From contig CAXXRM010000005.1 of the NCBI GenBank assembly GCA_963663135.2, forward strand, positions 1,860,001 through 1,924,000: a DNA stretch of 64,000 nt, written 5' to 3'. Every line of letters starts with the position of its first letter. The first letter of the stretch is position 1. The notes beneath the pieces are model-generated. The model was not told where the DNA came from and did not search any database. It saw only the letters and a program-made list of their open reading frames with translations. This document shows, piece by piece, positions 1 through 7,533 of this stretch. This DNA is from Io17-Chloro-G2 sp963663135 (GTDB taxonomy: Bacteria; Chloroflexota; Dehalococcoidia; Lucifugimonadales; UBA3495). The position numbers and the translations under genes were made by a program.

Positions 1-1093
1 CGTGGATCATCGACGCAATGCCGTGGGCGTGGCCGGCCACTTCCATCTTGCCGAAGATGTCATTGAGCCCCTGCTTCAACCGGGCAGCCATGGCATCGGC
101 CCGTTGGTTGATCGGTTGTGAGGCTATCATCTCCAGGCAGACGCTGCCGGCCACTGCGCTAAGGGGATTGGCGTTGAAAGTCCCAGGGTGGTATACGCGC
201 TGCTCGTTGTCCCACTCAGGGTCTCCCCGGTGGGCCATCATGTCGATGATTTCGGCGCGGCCGCCCACGCAGCCGCCGGGCAGACCGCCGGCGACGATTT
301 TGGCCATAGTGGTGAGGTCCGGCGCCACTCCATACCTTTCCTGCACGCCGCCCGGGGATGCCCGGAAGCCGGTGACCACCTCGTCAAAAATGAGCACGAC
401 CGAGTGCTGAGCGGTCAACTGCCGAAGGCCTTTAAGAAAGACCGGGACGTCGAAGGGCAATTGACCGTAGTGGGCCCCGGTAGGCTCCAGGATAACCGCC
501 GCAATGTCCGGGTCGCGGTTCAAGGCGTCTTCCACCGCGTCAAGGTCCCCGGAGGGAACAATTACCATGCTTTCAAAGCTGGCTTCGGGTATGCCGGGTG
601 AAGGGCGGTCCGAGCCGGCCATGGCGTAGTCGTGCCAGCCGTGGAAATGATCCTGCAGCTTCATCACCTTGCGCTTCCCGGTGTAAGCCCGGGCCAGGCG
701 CATCGCCATGAGGGTTGCTTCGGTCCCGGAACTGTGGAACCTAACCCGCTCGACGCTGGGAACCAACGCCATGACGGCCTTGGCCCAACGGACTTCCTCG
801 TCGGTCGAGGCGCCCAGGTGGGTGCCGCGGGTCACCTGCTCGGCCACCGCCGCCGCGACCGCCGGGTGGGAGTGCCCCAAGATCAATGCGCCGTGCCCTG
901 ATACGTAGTCGATGTACTCCTCTCCGTCCACGTCCCACTTGCGCGGGCCGGAGCCGTGGGTCATGTACAAAGGAAAGGGTTGGGCGTACCGGGTGTCGTG
1001 GGTTACGCCTCCGGGAAACAGGCCCACCGCCTCGGCAAATCGTTGGGCGGACCCGGCGTGTTTGGCCAGGTATTCGTCTAAGATGGAGGTCAT
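1..1093 (-). CDS. Class III aminotransferase, glutamate-1-semialdehyde aminomutase-like (3' end outside the window)
   Basis: PLP-dependent fold-type I enzyme. Reading leftwards from an ATG at 1093, 364 codons are open to the window edge, so about 60-70 C-terminal residues are missing relative to the usual ~430. Seen: WDVDGEEYIDYVSGHGALIL near residue 55, the HFHGWHDYA stretch that stacks on PLP, FDEVVTGFR holding the PLP-pyridine Asp, and AKIVAGGLPGG holding the Schiff-base Lys. This order is that of the HemL/GSA-aminomutase clan. The N-terminus (FPGGVTHDTRYAQPFPLYM) departs from canonical HemL (PGGVNSPVRAF), so a decarboxylase- or transaminase-type relative acting on another amino ketone is as likely as haem synthesis. 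No other haem gene is nearby. Confidence 0.85.
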   Translation of the reverse strand, partial: MTSILDEYLAKHAGSAQRFAEAVGLFPGGVTHDTRYAQPFPLYMTHGSGPRKWDVDGEEYIDYVSGHGALILGHSHPAVAAAVAEQVTRGTHLGASTDEEVRWAKAVMALVPSVERVRFHSSGTEATLMAMRLARAYTGKRKVMKLQDHFHGWHDYAMAGSDRPSPGIPEASFESMVIVPSGDLDAVEDALNRDPDIAAVILEPTGAHYGQLPFDVPVFLKGLRQLTAQHSVVLIFDEVVTGFRASPGGVQERYGVAPDLTTMAKIVAGGLPGGCVGGRAEIIDMMAHRGDPEWDNEQRVYHPGTFNANPLSAVAGSVCLEMIASQPINQRADAMAARLKQGLNDIFGKMEVAGHAHGIASMIH

Positions 1094-1190
1094 TTGGCAA
1101 CTCCGATTGGGGACATGGCGGCATTTTACTACCTGGCTACTGTACGCGCCATTGATGCCCCGCGGGTCGGTGGGGCCTTTTCATTGTCTT

Positions 1191-1380
1191 ACGTTATACT
1201 CACCGCGGTGGGCATCCAGAGCACTTTTCGTCATCCAACTACGTGCAAGTAGGCAGGAATGGCTCGGTGTGGTGGTCGTCCGGGCGGGTGAGGGTCGCCC
1301 AAACCTGGCATTCCCCGTTGCCATAAGCGTGGCGGCGCACGAAAAGGGCTCTGGATTCCCGCTGCGGCGAGAATGACGGG
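1191..1380 (-). repeat. REPIN-like intergenic element, copy A
   Basis: About 190 bp with inverted ends: 1346-1380 carries the unit CTGGATTCCCGCTGCGGCGA followed by GAATGACGGG, and 1191-1225 carries its degenerate inverted partner. The interior matches copy B (4484-4675) in the opposite orientation; for example the reverse complement of 1229-1260 resembles 4605-4631 (both end CTTGCACGTAGTTG or nearly so). Each end can fold as an imperfect hairpin (ATTCTCGC...GCGGGAAT). No transposase is present, so it would be non-autonomous. Confidence 0.7.
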
Positions 1381-1412
1381 GGTGGGGCCGCTCTCGCGAT
1401 GATGGCGTAACC

Positions 1413-1447
1413 GGAGCTCTGAATTCCCGCTGCGTTGACGATGACGG
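1413..1447 (+). repeat. Solo repeat unit (REP-like)
   Basis: Degenerate single copy of the terminal unit of the REPIN-like elements (GAATTCCCGCTGCG... ATGACGG), placed about 33 bp after copy A. The same tail arrangement, a second unit after a GATGATGGC linker, follows copy B at 4705-4738. Confidence 0.55.
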
Positions 1448-1600
1448 CTAACGATGAAAAGGCCCTGCGTGGGTCAGTATGGAGCGGGTTGGAAAGCCAG
1501 ACATGGCAGCCGGGGGGTTAAATCCGGCCTCAAGGGGGTTAAAATGGGATTTTAGCGGACCGCAGCGTTCGCACTAGCCGAACTGGTCTCAAGCCGACGG

Positions 1601-2743
1601 TTGAAATTGGCCGACGCCGACACCTCACAAATATTGGAGCTTGGGGAGTCCTCGGAAAGGCACATTCTCCACGCCGACCTGGACGCTTTCTACGCGGCCG
1701 TGGAGCAGTTGGACAATCCCGACCTGAGGGGGAAGCCGGTTTTGGTAGGGGGGAGTCCGGAAGGAAGAGGCGTGGTGGCCACGGCTTCGTACGAAGCCCG
1801 GGTGTTCGGCGTCCATTCGGCCATGCCCATGAAAACGGCGGTCCGATTGTGCCCCCAGGGGATCGTCGTGCGTCCGCGTTTCCCCCGGTACCGGGAGTTG
1901 TCCAAGCAGGTCATGGACATTTTCCGCAGCGTCACTCCGCTGGTGGAACCCCTGTCCCTGGACGAGGCATACCTCGATATCACAGACCGAGTGCAAGCTG
2001 ACAACCGGGCGCCGCTGGCTGTGGCCCTGCGCCTGAAAAGCCAGGTCAGCCTGGAGACGGGATTGACTGTATCCGTTGGCGCCGCCACCAGCAAGTCGGT
2101 GGCTAAAATAGCTTCAGACATCCGCAAGCCCGACGGCCTGGTGGTGGTAGAACCGGGGGACGAGCGGGCGTTCCTGGAGCCGCTGGCCGTGGATAGGCTA
2201 TGGGGTATCGGGCCGAAAACTGCGGAGAAGCTTCGGAGGAACGGGATAGAAACAATTGGGCAGTTGGCCCAGCAAACCAAGGAGTGGCACACCCGGCAGT
2301 TTGGCAAATCGGCGTCCGGCATCCAGGCCAAGGCCCTGGGTGAGGACCGGGACGAAGTAAGAACCGAGAGGGAAGCCAAGTCGGTAAGCTCGGAAAACAC
2401 GTTCTCCGTTGACCTCACGGACCCCGAAGAACTGAAACAGGAAATGGAAAAATTGGCTTCCGGAGTGGCTCTCCATCTGCAACGCAAGACGTTGACCGGC
2501 AGAACGGTGACCGTGAAGGCCCGGTTGGCGGACTTCACCACTTTCACCCGGCAGACGACCCTGCCCGCGCCCACCGGCGACGAGGCCACTATTCGGGCAA
2601 CCGCATGGCGGCTGCTGTCCCAGGAGTTGCAGGAGGGGCGCAGTTTCCGGTTGTTGGGGGTCGGGGTGTCCGGGTTTTACCAACCCAACCTTCACCAACC
2701 CGACCGGGAGGCACCGTTCCAACTGCCGCTGCCGGACCTTTAG
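1601..2743 (+). CDS. dinB: DNA polymerase IV (Y-family translesion polymerase)
   Basis: Error-prone DNA synthesis across lesions in the cytoplasm. The 380-residue frame shows the Y-family palm motif ILHADLDAFYAAVE (about residues 21-34) with the first catalytic Asp, the steric and fingers region YEARVFGVHSAMP, the second catalytic pair in SLDEAYLDIT (about residue 120), the helix-hairpin-helix LWGIGPKTAEKLR (about 200-212) and a little-finger domain to the end. The C-terminus lacks a recognisable beta-clamp motif, although the final PFQLPLPDL resembles a degenerate one (QLxLP-like). Start: TTG at 1601; an in-frame TTG at 1634 would trim 11 residues and still precede the catalytic core. No LexA box was recognised. 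Confidence 0.93.
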   Translation: MKLADADTSQILELGESSERHILHADLDAFYAAVEQLDNPDLRGKPVLVGGSPEGRGVVATASYEARVFGVHSAMPMKTAVRLCPQGIVVRPRFPRYRELSKQVMDIFRSVTPLVEPLSLDEAYLDITDRVQADNRAPLAVALRLKSQVSLETGLTVSVGAATSKSVAKIASDIRKPDGLVVVEPGDERAFLEPLAVDRLWGIGPKTAEKLRRNGIETIGQLAQQTKEWHTRQFGKSASGIQAKALGEDRDEVRTEREAKSVSSENTFSVDLTDPEELKQEMEKLASGVALHLQRKTLTGRTVTVKARLADFTTFTRQTTLPAPTGDEATIRATAWRLLSQELQEGRSFRLLGVGVSGFYQPNLHQPDREAPFQLPLPDL

Positions 2744-2764
2744 CAAGGGGTTGAAAAGTTGATG

Positions 2765-2794
2765 TGGCGTTATCGGCCTGTGACAGGAATCGGC
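2765..2794 (+). repeat. Left imperfect direct repeat flanking the 2989-3564 gene
   Basis: Thirty bases beginning TGGCGTTATCGG match 3584-3613 (beginning TGGTGTCATCGG) at 24 of 30 positions by eye, in the same orientation. The pair brackets the low-GC hypothetical gene, about 820 bp apart. Confidence 0.4.
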
Positions 2795-2848
2795 TAGCAG
2801 CAGGGCATGGTCATAAACGGGCGCACCACCTGAAATGACGGGAATCGA

Positions 2849-2947
2849 TTAAGCCAGCGAGCCGTACAGTTCCGCAAATTCCTTGATTCCGTTGAAGCCG
2901 AGGTAGCTGCCGACCTGGGCACCCGTCCGATTGCGGGAGTACCATAT
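2849..2947 (-). pseudogene. Possible C-terminal gene remnant
   Basis: On the minus strand a frame closed upstream by TGA reads about 32 protein-like codons (…YSRNRTGAQVGSYLGF…, ending …AELYGSLA) to a TAA at 2851-2849. Residue composition is natural and unlike the shadow frames, but it is too short to assign and has no start. It may be the tail of a gene disrupted when the neighbouring low-GC segment arrived. Speculative. Confidence 0.25.
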
Positions 2948-2988
2948 TCAATAGCCAACTCCGGGCAAATAGGAGGTTAACCCTCACC

Positions 2989-3564
2989 ATGAATCGCGAT
3001 AAGTTTGGAGACTCTTACGACATCGTAAAGCAGAGCATACTACGGTGGCTCTCCGCTTGCGGCACATGGTCCGTTCATCCGATGTTTACCGATAAGGACC
3101 CTACGTCGTATTCGAAGGAATATTGCCGCTTTCTGGGCGTGTACGCGGTTACTACCGAAACCTTCAGGAAATATCGCAGGGACCGTTGGGTCGCGGCAGG
3201 CAATCATTGCCAAGACCACCTATTTCTAGACCCGGACACCGGACTCCGGTTGGAGAAACCGAAGAGAGACCTCAATAAGTATCTGTTGCTCTGCGAACTG
3301 GTAACCGTTGCCAATGCTCGTCCAAAGAAGCTCACCCTGGTATTTGACCAAAGTATCGACCGTCGCGAGGAGAAGTCTGGGACTAACGAGGTACAGACCA
3401 GGGAAAAACTTAAGCGACTCGAGTGCCGGGGTGTTCATGGGTTAGCTTACAGATCCCACGCCAATTTCATCTTGGTATCTTGCGACCAGGACGTTTTGAG
3501 ATGCGCCAAATCCACCCTCGTAAATTCGTCACAGCTGCCTCCTGAACGCTTTGTCGAACTATAG
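2989..3564 (+). CDS. Hypothetical protein, 191 aa, low-GC segment
   Basis: Not assigned to a family. A clear Shine-Dalgarno AGGAGG (about 2971-2976) precedes the ATG. The protein is soluble, with no signal peptide or membrane segment, and rich in Arg, Lys and Asp. Notable stretches are HLFLDPDTGLRLEKPKRD (about residues 77-94), LTLVFDQSIDRREEKSG (about 115-131) and a C-terminal HANFILVSCDQDVL. Alternating hydrophobic strands, each followed by acidic residues (FLDPDTG, LVFDQS, LVSCDQD), suggest a Rossmann- or nuclease-like alpha/beta fold, but no catalytic motif can be named. Base composition is visibly less GC-rich than the neighbours, and imperfect direct repeats flank it, which suggests acquired DNA. 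Confidence 0.7.
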   Translation: MNRDKFGDSYDIVKQSILRWLSACGTWSVHPMFTDKDPTSYSKEYCRFLGVYAVTTETFRKYRRDRWVAAGNHCQDHLFLDPDTGLRLEKPKRDLNKYLLLCELVTVANARPKKLTLVFDQSIDRREEKSGTNEVQTREKLKRLECRGVHGLAYRSHANFILVSCDQDVLRCAKSTLVNSSQLPPERFVEL

Positions 3565-3583
3565 AAGAGGGTCAAAATCGGAG

Positions 3584-3613
3584 TGGTGTCATCGGTCTGT
3601 GCCAGGATTTGGC
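3584..3613 (+). repeat. Right imperfect direct repeat flanking the 2989-3564 gene
   Basis: Partner of 2765-2794, about 80% identical over 30 bp by eye, starting 20 bp after the stop codon of the hypothetical gene. Confidence 0.4.
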
Positions 3614-3672
3614 ATCCCCGTAACGAGGGTTACTCATGCGAGACAAAGTAGCGGGGAGACCTGTCTGGATGC

Positions 3673-4431
3673 CTACCGGAACATGTCCTTCTCGGGGTCT
3701 CGCACCAGCGCCTGCACCGTAGCGTCTTCCTTGGGCTCATAGGCGTATCCCCGGATAATCGCCGCGGGCACTCCCAGCACCTTGCCCGTTACGAGTTCCG
3801 ACGTGGCGGCCAGCTCGTCGGCCACGGCAATGACGGTTGTGTGCATCATGTTGCCGTGGGCGTCTTCCTGTCCCACGTAGCTGAGCAGAGGGTTGATTCC
3901 GGCCACTCCAATGGCCACGTTGGCCGCGGCGTTGCGCCAGGGCCGCCCAAAAGTGTCGGAGATAATGACCGCCACATCAGCGCCGGTCTTTTCCTTTACG
4001 ATGCGGCGGATGCCGCGGGCCGAGGCGTCGGAGTCTACCGGCAGCAGGCATACGGTGTCGCCGCCGGGGATATTGGAAGCATCGATTCCCGCGTTGGCGC
4101 AGTTGAAACCGTGGTGGGTCTCGGCGATGACGGCTCCCCGGTCCATGCGCACAATCCGGCGGCTTTCCCGCAGGATCATTTCAGTGTGCCGGGGGTCGCG
4201 GCGATGGCCCTCGGAGATCTGCAGGGCCAGCGGGGATGGTTCCACGCCTTGCAGGCTGACTACCCGGCCTTCCGCCTTGGACACCACTTTTTGGGTAACC
4301 ACCAGCACATCGCCCGATTCCAAGGGCGACCCCTGGGCCGACGCGGCGTCCACCAGCATCTCTCCCAGCAGGTCTCCACTGTCTATCTCCGGCATACCAT
4401 GTACACCGATTACCCGAACTTCCGGCGGCAT
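3673..4431 (-). CDS. cofE: Coenzyme F420-0:L-glutamate ligase
   Basis: GTP-dependent addition of gamma-linked glutamate to F420-0, the last step of F420 synthesis. The 252 residues equal the usual length of the stand-alone CofE. Family motifs seen in order: GDVLVVTQKVVSKAEGRVV (about 40-58), RRIVRMDRGAVIAETHHGF with following CANAGIDASN (about 88-118), CLLPVDSD, and ISDTFGRPWRNAAANVAIGV (about 157-176) with metal- and phosphate-binding residues. There is no C-terminal nitroreductase domain as in mycobacterial FbiB. The ATG at 4431 has a GAGG about 9 nt upstream. It stands alone, 43 kb from the other cof genes in this window, so it must be expressed separately from them. Confidence 0.93.
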   Translation of the reverse strand: MPPEVRVIGVHGMPEIDSGDLLGEMLVDAASAQGSPLESGDVLVVTQKVVSKAEGRVVSLQGVEPSPLALQISEGHRRDPRHTEMILRESRRIVRMDRGAVIAETHHGFNCANAGIDASNIPGGDTVCLLPVDSDASARGIRRIVKEKTGADVAVIISDTFGRPWRNAAANVAIGVAGINPLLSYVGQEDAHGNMMHTTVIAVADELAATSELVTGKVLGVPAAIIRGYAYEPKEDATVQALVRDPEKDMFR

Positions 4432-4483
4432 AATCTCTACCTCTGGTGTTGCTCAGGGTCTCTTAGTTGTCACTAAATCGCTG

Positions 4484-4675
4484 CGTCATTATCGCTGCAG
4501 CGGGAATGCAGAGCCTTTTTCGTGCGGCGACGCGCTTTTGACGACGGGGAAACGCCAAGTGTGGGCGACTCACGCCCACGGGGACGACCGTTCCGCACCG
4601 AGCAATTCCCGCCTTCTTGCACGTAGTTGAACTACAAGAGGGGCTCTGGATTCCCGCTGCGGCGAGAATGACGGG
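4484..4675 (+). repeat. REPIN-like intergenic element, copy B
   Basis: About 190 bp bounded by inverted units: 4484-4515 (GTCATTATCGCTGCAGCGGG then AATGCAGAGCC) and 4641-4675 (GGGCTCTGGATTCCCGCTGC then GGCGAGAATGACGGG). The interior is homologous to copy A in inverse orientation over most of its length. Best-preserved copy for defining the family. Confidence 0.72.
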
Positions 4676-4704
4676 GTGGGGGCTCTTGCGATGATGGCAT
4701 CGTC

Positions 4705-4738
4705 AGGGCTCTGGTTTCCCGGTGCGGTGAGAATGACG
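4705..4738 (+). repeat. Solo repeat unit (REP-like) trailing copy B
   Basis: Unit reading GGGCTCTGGTTTCCCGGTGC then GGTGAGAATGACG, in the same orientation as the right end of copy B and separated from it by a linker (TGCGATGATGGCATCG) related to the linker after copy A. Confidence 0.55.
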
Positions 4739-4848
4739 TGGGACAGGTAAAAGACTCTGGTGTTGCTGGGCCTAGTATAGTCCTACAAATTGGCCTATGC
4801 TAGAATGCGGCTGAGCCTGACCACCCCGCCCCCAAGAGGAAAAATCCC

Positions 4849-5433
4849 GTGACTTCTTCATCCTCGTCCTACCGAAAGAAGGTTTACACCAAGTTTGGCG
4901 ATAAGGGGGAAACCAGCCTCCTGTACGGGGGGAGGGTGTCCAAGAACAACCCTCACACCGAGGCCTATGGCATCACTGACGAGGCAGTGTCGGCTATGGG
5001 GTTGGGCCGCGCCAAGTCCGATGACCCCAAGGTGAAAGACATACTGCGCGACCTGCAGCGGGACTTGTTCATGGTCGCGGCCGAACTGGCAACCGACCCG
5101 GACAAGTACGAACTTTTCAAGGAGCACTTCACGCCGGTGACCGAGGACATGGTAGAAAACCTGGAAACTACCATAGACTCGCTGGAGGAAGAATTCCAGA
5201 TGCCCACGGTTTTTGTCCTCCCGGGAGGATCGGAGGCGTCGGCGGCGATCGACATGGGCCGGACCATCATCAGGACTGCGGAACGGCGAGTGGTGGCGCT
5301 GGAGGAGGCCGGAAGGCTGGCCAACGGACTTATCACCGCCTACCTGAACCGTCTGGGCGACCTGCTGTTTGTCCTGGCCCGGTACCAGGACCGGCACCTT
5401 CCCATCGAACGAGCCACCGGCGAGCGGACCTGA
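4849..5433 (+). CDS. Cob(I)alamin adenosyltransferase, PduO/MMAB type
   Basis: Transfers the adenosyl group of ATP to cob(I)alamin, giving the coenzyme B12 form used by mutases. The 194 residues match the PduO-type ATR family. Seen: the N-terminal ATP loop YTKFGDKGETSLLYGGRVSK (about 13-32), the Asp of AYGITDEAVSAMG, and the C-terminal FVLPGGSEASAAIDMGRTII followed by RTAERRVVAL, where the Arg-x4-Arg helix binds substrate. GTG start at 4849 with AAGAGGAAAA about 8 nt upstream. The stop lies 6 nt before hisH, so the two are probably cotranscribed although functionally unrelated. The N-terminal loop has TKFGDKG instead of TRTGDxG. Confidence 0.88.
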   Translation: MTSSSSSYRKKVYTKFGDKGETSLLYGGRVSKNNPHTEAYGITDEAVSAMGLGRAKSDDPKVKDILRDLQRDLFMVAAELATDPDKYELFKEHFTPVTEDMVENLETTIDSLEEEFQMPTVFVLPGGSEASAAIDMGRTIIRTAERRVVALEEAGRLANGLITAYLNRLGDLLFVLARYQDRHLPIERATGERT

Positions 5434-5439
5434 GCCCTA

Positions 5440-6129
5440 ATGGAGCGATCGCCAAATATCGTCGTCATCGACTATGAGTCGGGAAACCTGCGCAGCGTCG
5501 CCAAGGCGCTGGAGTCGCTGGGTGTTACACCCCTGGTGACCGGCGACCCTGATTTGCTGGCGACCGCGGACGGCGCAATTCTACCCGGAGTCGGTTCGGC
5601 GCCCCAGGCCATGTCGGCCTTGGAATCACGCAACCTGGTAGAGCCAATCAAGACGTTTCTGGCCACGGGCAGGCCGTTCCTGGGAGTCTGCCTGGGGCTC
5701 CAGTTGTTGTTGGACCGCACCGAGGAGGGCGACGCCCCATGTTTGGGCATCGTCCCCGGAACCGTGAAGCGGTTTCAGCCGGGCGAGGAGAGTAACCTGA
5801 AAGTCCCGCACATGGGCTGGAACAGCGTGGACATTCGCACGCCGCATCCCTTGCTGGAAGGCATTGGCCCGTCCAGCCAGTTCTACTTCGTTCACAGCTA
5901 CTATGCGGCTCCCGACCAGGCCGAGAACGTGGCGGGGGCCACCGACTACGGGGTGACTTTCTGCAGCATCCTGGCCCGGGACAACCTACTGGCCACCCAA
6001 TTTCACCCGGAGAAAAGCGGGCCGGTTGGGTTGCGCATCTACGAAAACTTCGTGGCCCTGGCCGGAAGGCCAGCCCGGTTGGGAAATTCCACCCTAGCCG
6101 CCAGCCGAACGCCCGGAGCCCAAAACTAG
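5440..6129 (+). CDS. hisH: Imidazole glycerol phosphate synthase, glutamine amidotransferase subunit
   Basis: Class I glutaminase that feeds ammonia to HisF in histidine and purine-linked AICAR synthesis. Seen: IVVIDYESGNLRSVAKALES at the N-terminus, nucleophile Cys in GVCLGLQLLLD (about residue 86), VPHMGWNSV, HSYYA, and the His-Glu of QFHPEKSG (about 188-192). At 229 residues it is about 20 longer than usual because of a low-complexity tail after ENFVAL. ATG at 5440; hisA follows after 35 nt. hisF is not in this window, so the operon is incomplete here. Confidence 0.93.
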   Translation: MERSPNIVVIDYESGNLRSVAKALESLGVTPLVTGDPDLLATADGAILPGVGSAPQAMSALESRNLVEPIKTFLATGRPFLGVCLGLQLLLDRTEEGDAPCLGIVPGTVKRFQPGEESNLKVPHMGWNSVDIRTPHPLLEGIGPSSQFYFVHSYYAAPDQAENVAGATDYGVTFCSILARDNLLATQFHPEKSGPVGLRIYENFVALAGRPARLGNSTLAASRTPGAQN

Positions 6130-6164
6130 CGCCCGGCCCTCACATCCTGTCACCGGTCCGCACT

Positions 6165-6887
6165 ATGGAAGTCATACCGTCCATTGACCTAAGAGGTGGC
6201 CGTTGCGTGCGCCTCTACCAGGGGGATTTCAGCCAGGAAACCGTGTATTCCGACGACCCCCTGTCGGTGGCGCTAAACTACCAGGCCCAGGGGGCTCCCC
6301 GCCTCCACCTGGTTGACCTTGACGGCGCGGCCCAGGACGGCCAGTCCAACCGGGACAAGATCTCCGAGATCATCCGGGCATTGTCCATACCCGTCCAGGT
6401 GGGCGGTGGCATCCGGGACTTTCCCACCGCCGAGGCCTTGATTGACGGGGGCGCCGACCGTGTAATTATCGGCACCGCCGCCGTGGAGAATCCGGACCTG
6501 GCGAGAGAATTGACTTCCCAGTTTGGCAATGAGCGCGTGGTTGTGGCAGTGGACGCCAGGGACGGAAAGGTGTCTACCCGGGGATGGACCGAAACCACCG
6601 ACGTGGACGTGCTGGCGCTGGCTCACTCGATGGCCCAACTGGGCGTCGTCCGCCTCCTCTACACCGACATATCAAGAGACGGCACGCTGACCGAGCCCAA
6701 CTACGCGGCCAACGCCAACCTGGTGGAACAATCTGATATGGCTGTCCAGGCTTCCGGCGGCATCGCTTCGGTGGCCCACATTCTGAAGCTGAAGGAAACC
6801 GGGGTGGAAGGAGTCATTCTAGGCAGGGCGTTGTATACGGGGGCGGTGGACCTGGGTGGGGCGATTGAGGCGGTGGAAACCAGGTAG
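6165..6887 (+). CDS. hisA: Phosphoribosyl-formimino-AICAR-phosphate isomerase (HisA)
   Basis: Amadori isomerisation of ProFAR to PRFAR in histidine synthesis; a TIM barrel. The 240 residues equal the family norm. The catalytic base Asp is in VIPSIDLRGGRCVRLYQGDF (residue 8), the phosphate-binding repeats are VGGGIRD and ASGGIAS, the second catalytic Asp is in VAVDARDGKVSTRGW (about 130), and YTDISRDGTL marks the seventh strand. The retained QGD and RGW motifs favour HisA over HisF; a dual HisA/PriA role is possible since no trpF is visible here. ATG at 6165 with no strong SD. Confidence 0.93.
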   Translation: MEVIPSIDLRGGRCVRLYQGDFSQETVYSDDPLSVALNYQAQGAPRLHLVDLDGAAQDGQSNRDKISEIIRALSIPVQVGGGIRDFPTAEALIDGGADRVIIGTAAVENPDLARELTSQFGNERVVVAVDARDGKVSTRGWTETTDVDVLALAHSMAQLGVVRLLYTDISRDGTLTEPNYAANANLVEQSDMAVQASGGIASVAHILKLKETGVEGVILGRALYTGAVDLGGAIEAVETR

Positions 6888-6941
6888 ACCGGGGGTTGGC
6901 GGGATTCAGGGGTTTGATGGGTCCGACCGTTGGACCGGAAA

Positions 6942-7532
6942 TCAACCGCCGGGGGATTCTTCGCCGGAGGACTCTTCCCGGTAGGACCACCGGCTGCTCA
7001 GCCGTCTTTCAGCATCTTCCAGCCAGTCGTCCCGCTTCACTTCCATCAAGATGAAGTCATAGGACATCCGGCGGACCTTTTTTACTTCCTGAAAGCCGCA
7101 CCGGGCGAAGCAGCGTTGGGCGCGCTCGTTCCATTCCAGGGTGTGCAGGTAAACCCGTTTGAGGTTCTTATCCTTGAACAGGTGCTCCAGCAAGGTAGTT
7201 ACCGCGTCGTAACCGAAGGCGTTGCCCCAGTAGTCCCGGTCCCCGATGACGATGCCCAGCTCGGCCTCCATGTTGACGCTGTCGAGGTCATAGTACATGC
7301 AGTTGCCGATGAACTTACCCTCATGGGTAACCGCGGCAAAGTGGTGGGAGCCGGGCGTGGGATACTTCAGCTGGTCTTGATAAATCTTCAAGAACCGGTC
7401 GTAGGTCATTGTCAGGGGATAGGCGGCGTCCAACCGGGCCAACTCGGGGTCGCTGCGCCAGATGTAATCCAACTCCGCATCGTCGATTTGTTTGTCCCGG
7501 AGAATAAGCCTGGCGCCATGCAACTCGGGCAT
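6942..7532 (-). CDS. GNAT-family N-acetyltransferase (RimJ/RimL-like)
   Basis: Acetyl-CoA-dependent transferase of unknown substrate. The 196 residues show the RimJ/RimL-type layout: LHGARLILRDKQIDDAELDY at the N-terminus, FIGNCMYYDLDSVNMEAELG (motif D/A start), the acetyl-CoA loop region GDRDYWGNAFGYDAVTTLLE (about 107-126; the usual Q/RxxGxG/A is modified to GNAFGY), and LHTLEWNERAQRCFARCGFQ (about 143-162), where the Asn-Arg-A-x4-F motif B is clear. The start codon is 1 nt after the stop of the Nudix gene, so translational coupling is likely. Confidence 0.82.
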   Translation of the reverse strand: MPELHGARLILRDKQIDDAELDYIWRSDPELARLDAAYPLTMTYDRFLKIYQDQLKYPTPGSHHFAAVTHEGKFIGNCMYYDLDSVNMEAELGIVIGDRDYWGNAFGYDAVTTLLEHLFKDKNLKRVYLHTLEWNERAQRCFARCGFQEVKKVRRMSYDFILMEVKRDDWLEDAERRLSSRWSYREESSGEESPGG

Positions 7533-7533
7533 T

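Larger units (their letters stand above)
1094..1600. other. Intergenic region with repeat element copy A and a solo unit
   Basis: No supported gene. It lies between the divergent aminotransferase and dinB genes and is largely filled by a REPIN-like repeat (1191-1380) and a further solo repeat unit (1413-1447). A polypurine-rich, GGGG-containing stretch precedes dinB. Short open frames here overlap the repeats and show no family signature. Confidence 0.6.
4432..4848. other. Intergenic region with repeat element copy B
   Basis: Divergent spacer between cofE and the adenosyltransferase gene. About half is the REPIN-like element 4484-4675 and its trailing unit 4705-4738. The last 40 bp hold the leader of the next gene with AAGAGGAAAA as ribosome-binding site. 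No additional gene seen. Confidence 0.6.

Noticed and set aside
188..908. Several plus-strand ORFs opposite the left-edge aminotransferase
   Set aside because: They are antisense shadows; the minus strand encodes a full set of class III aminotransferase motifs in one frame.
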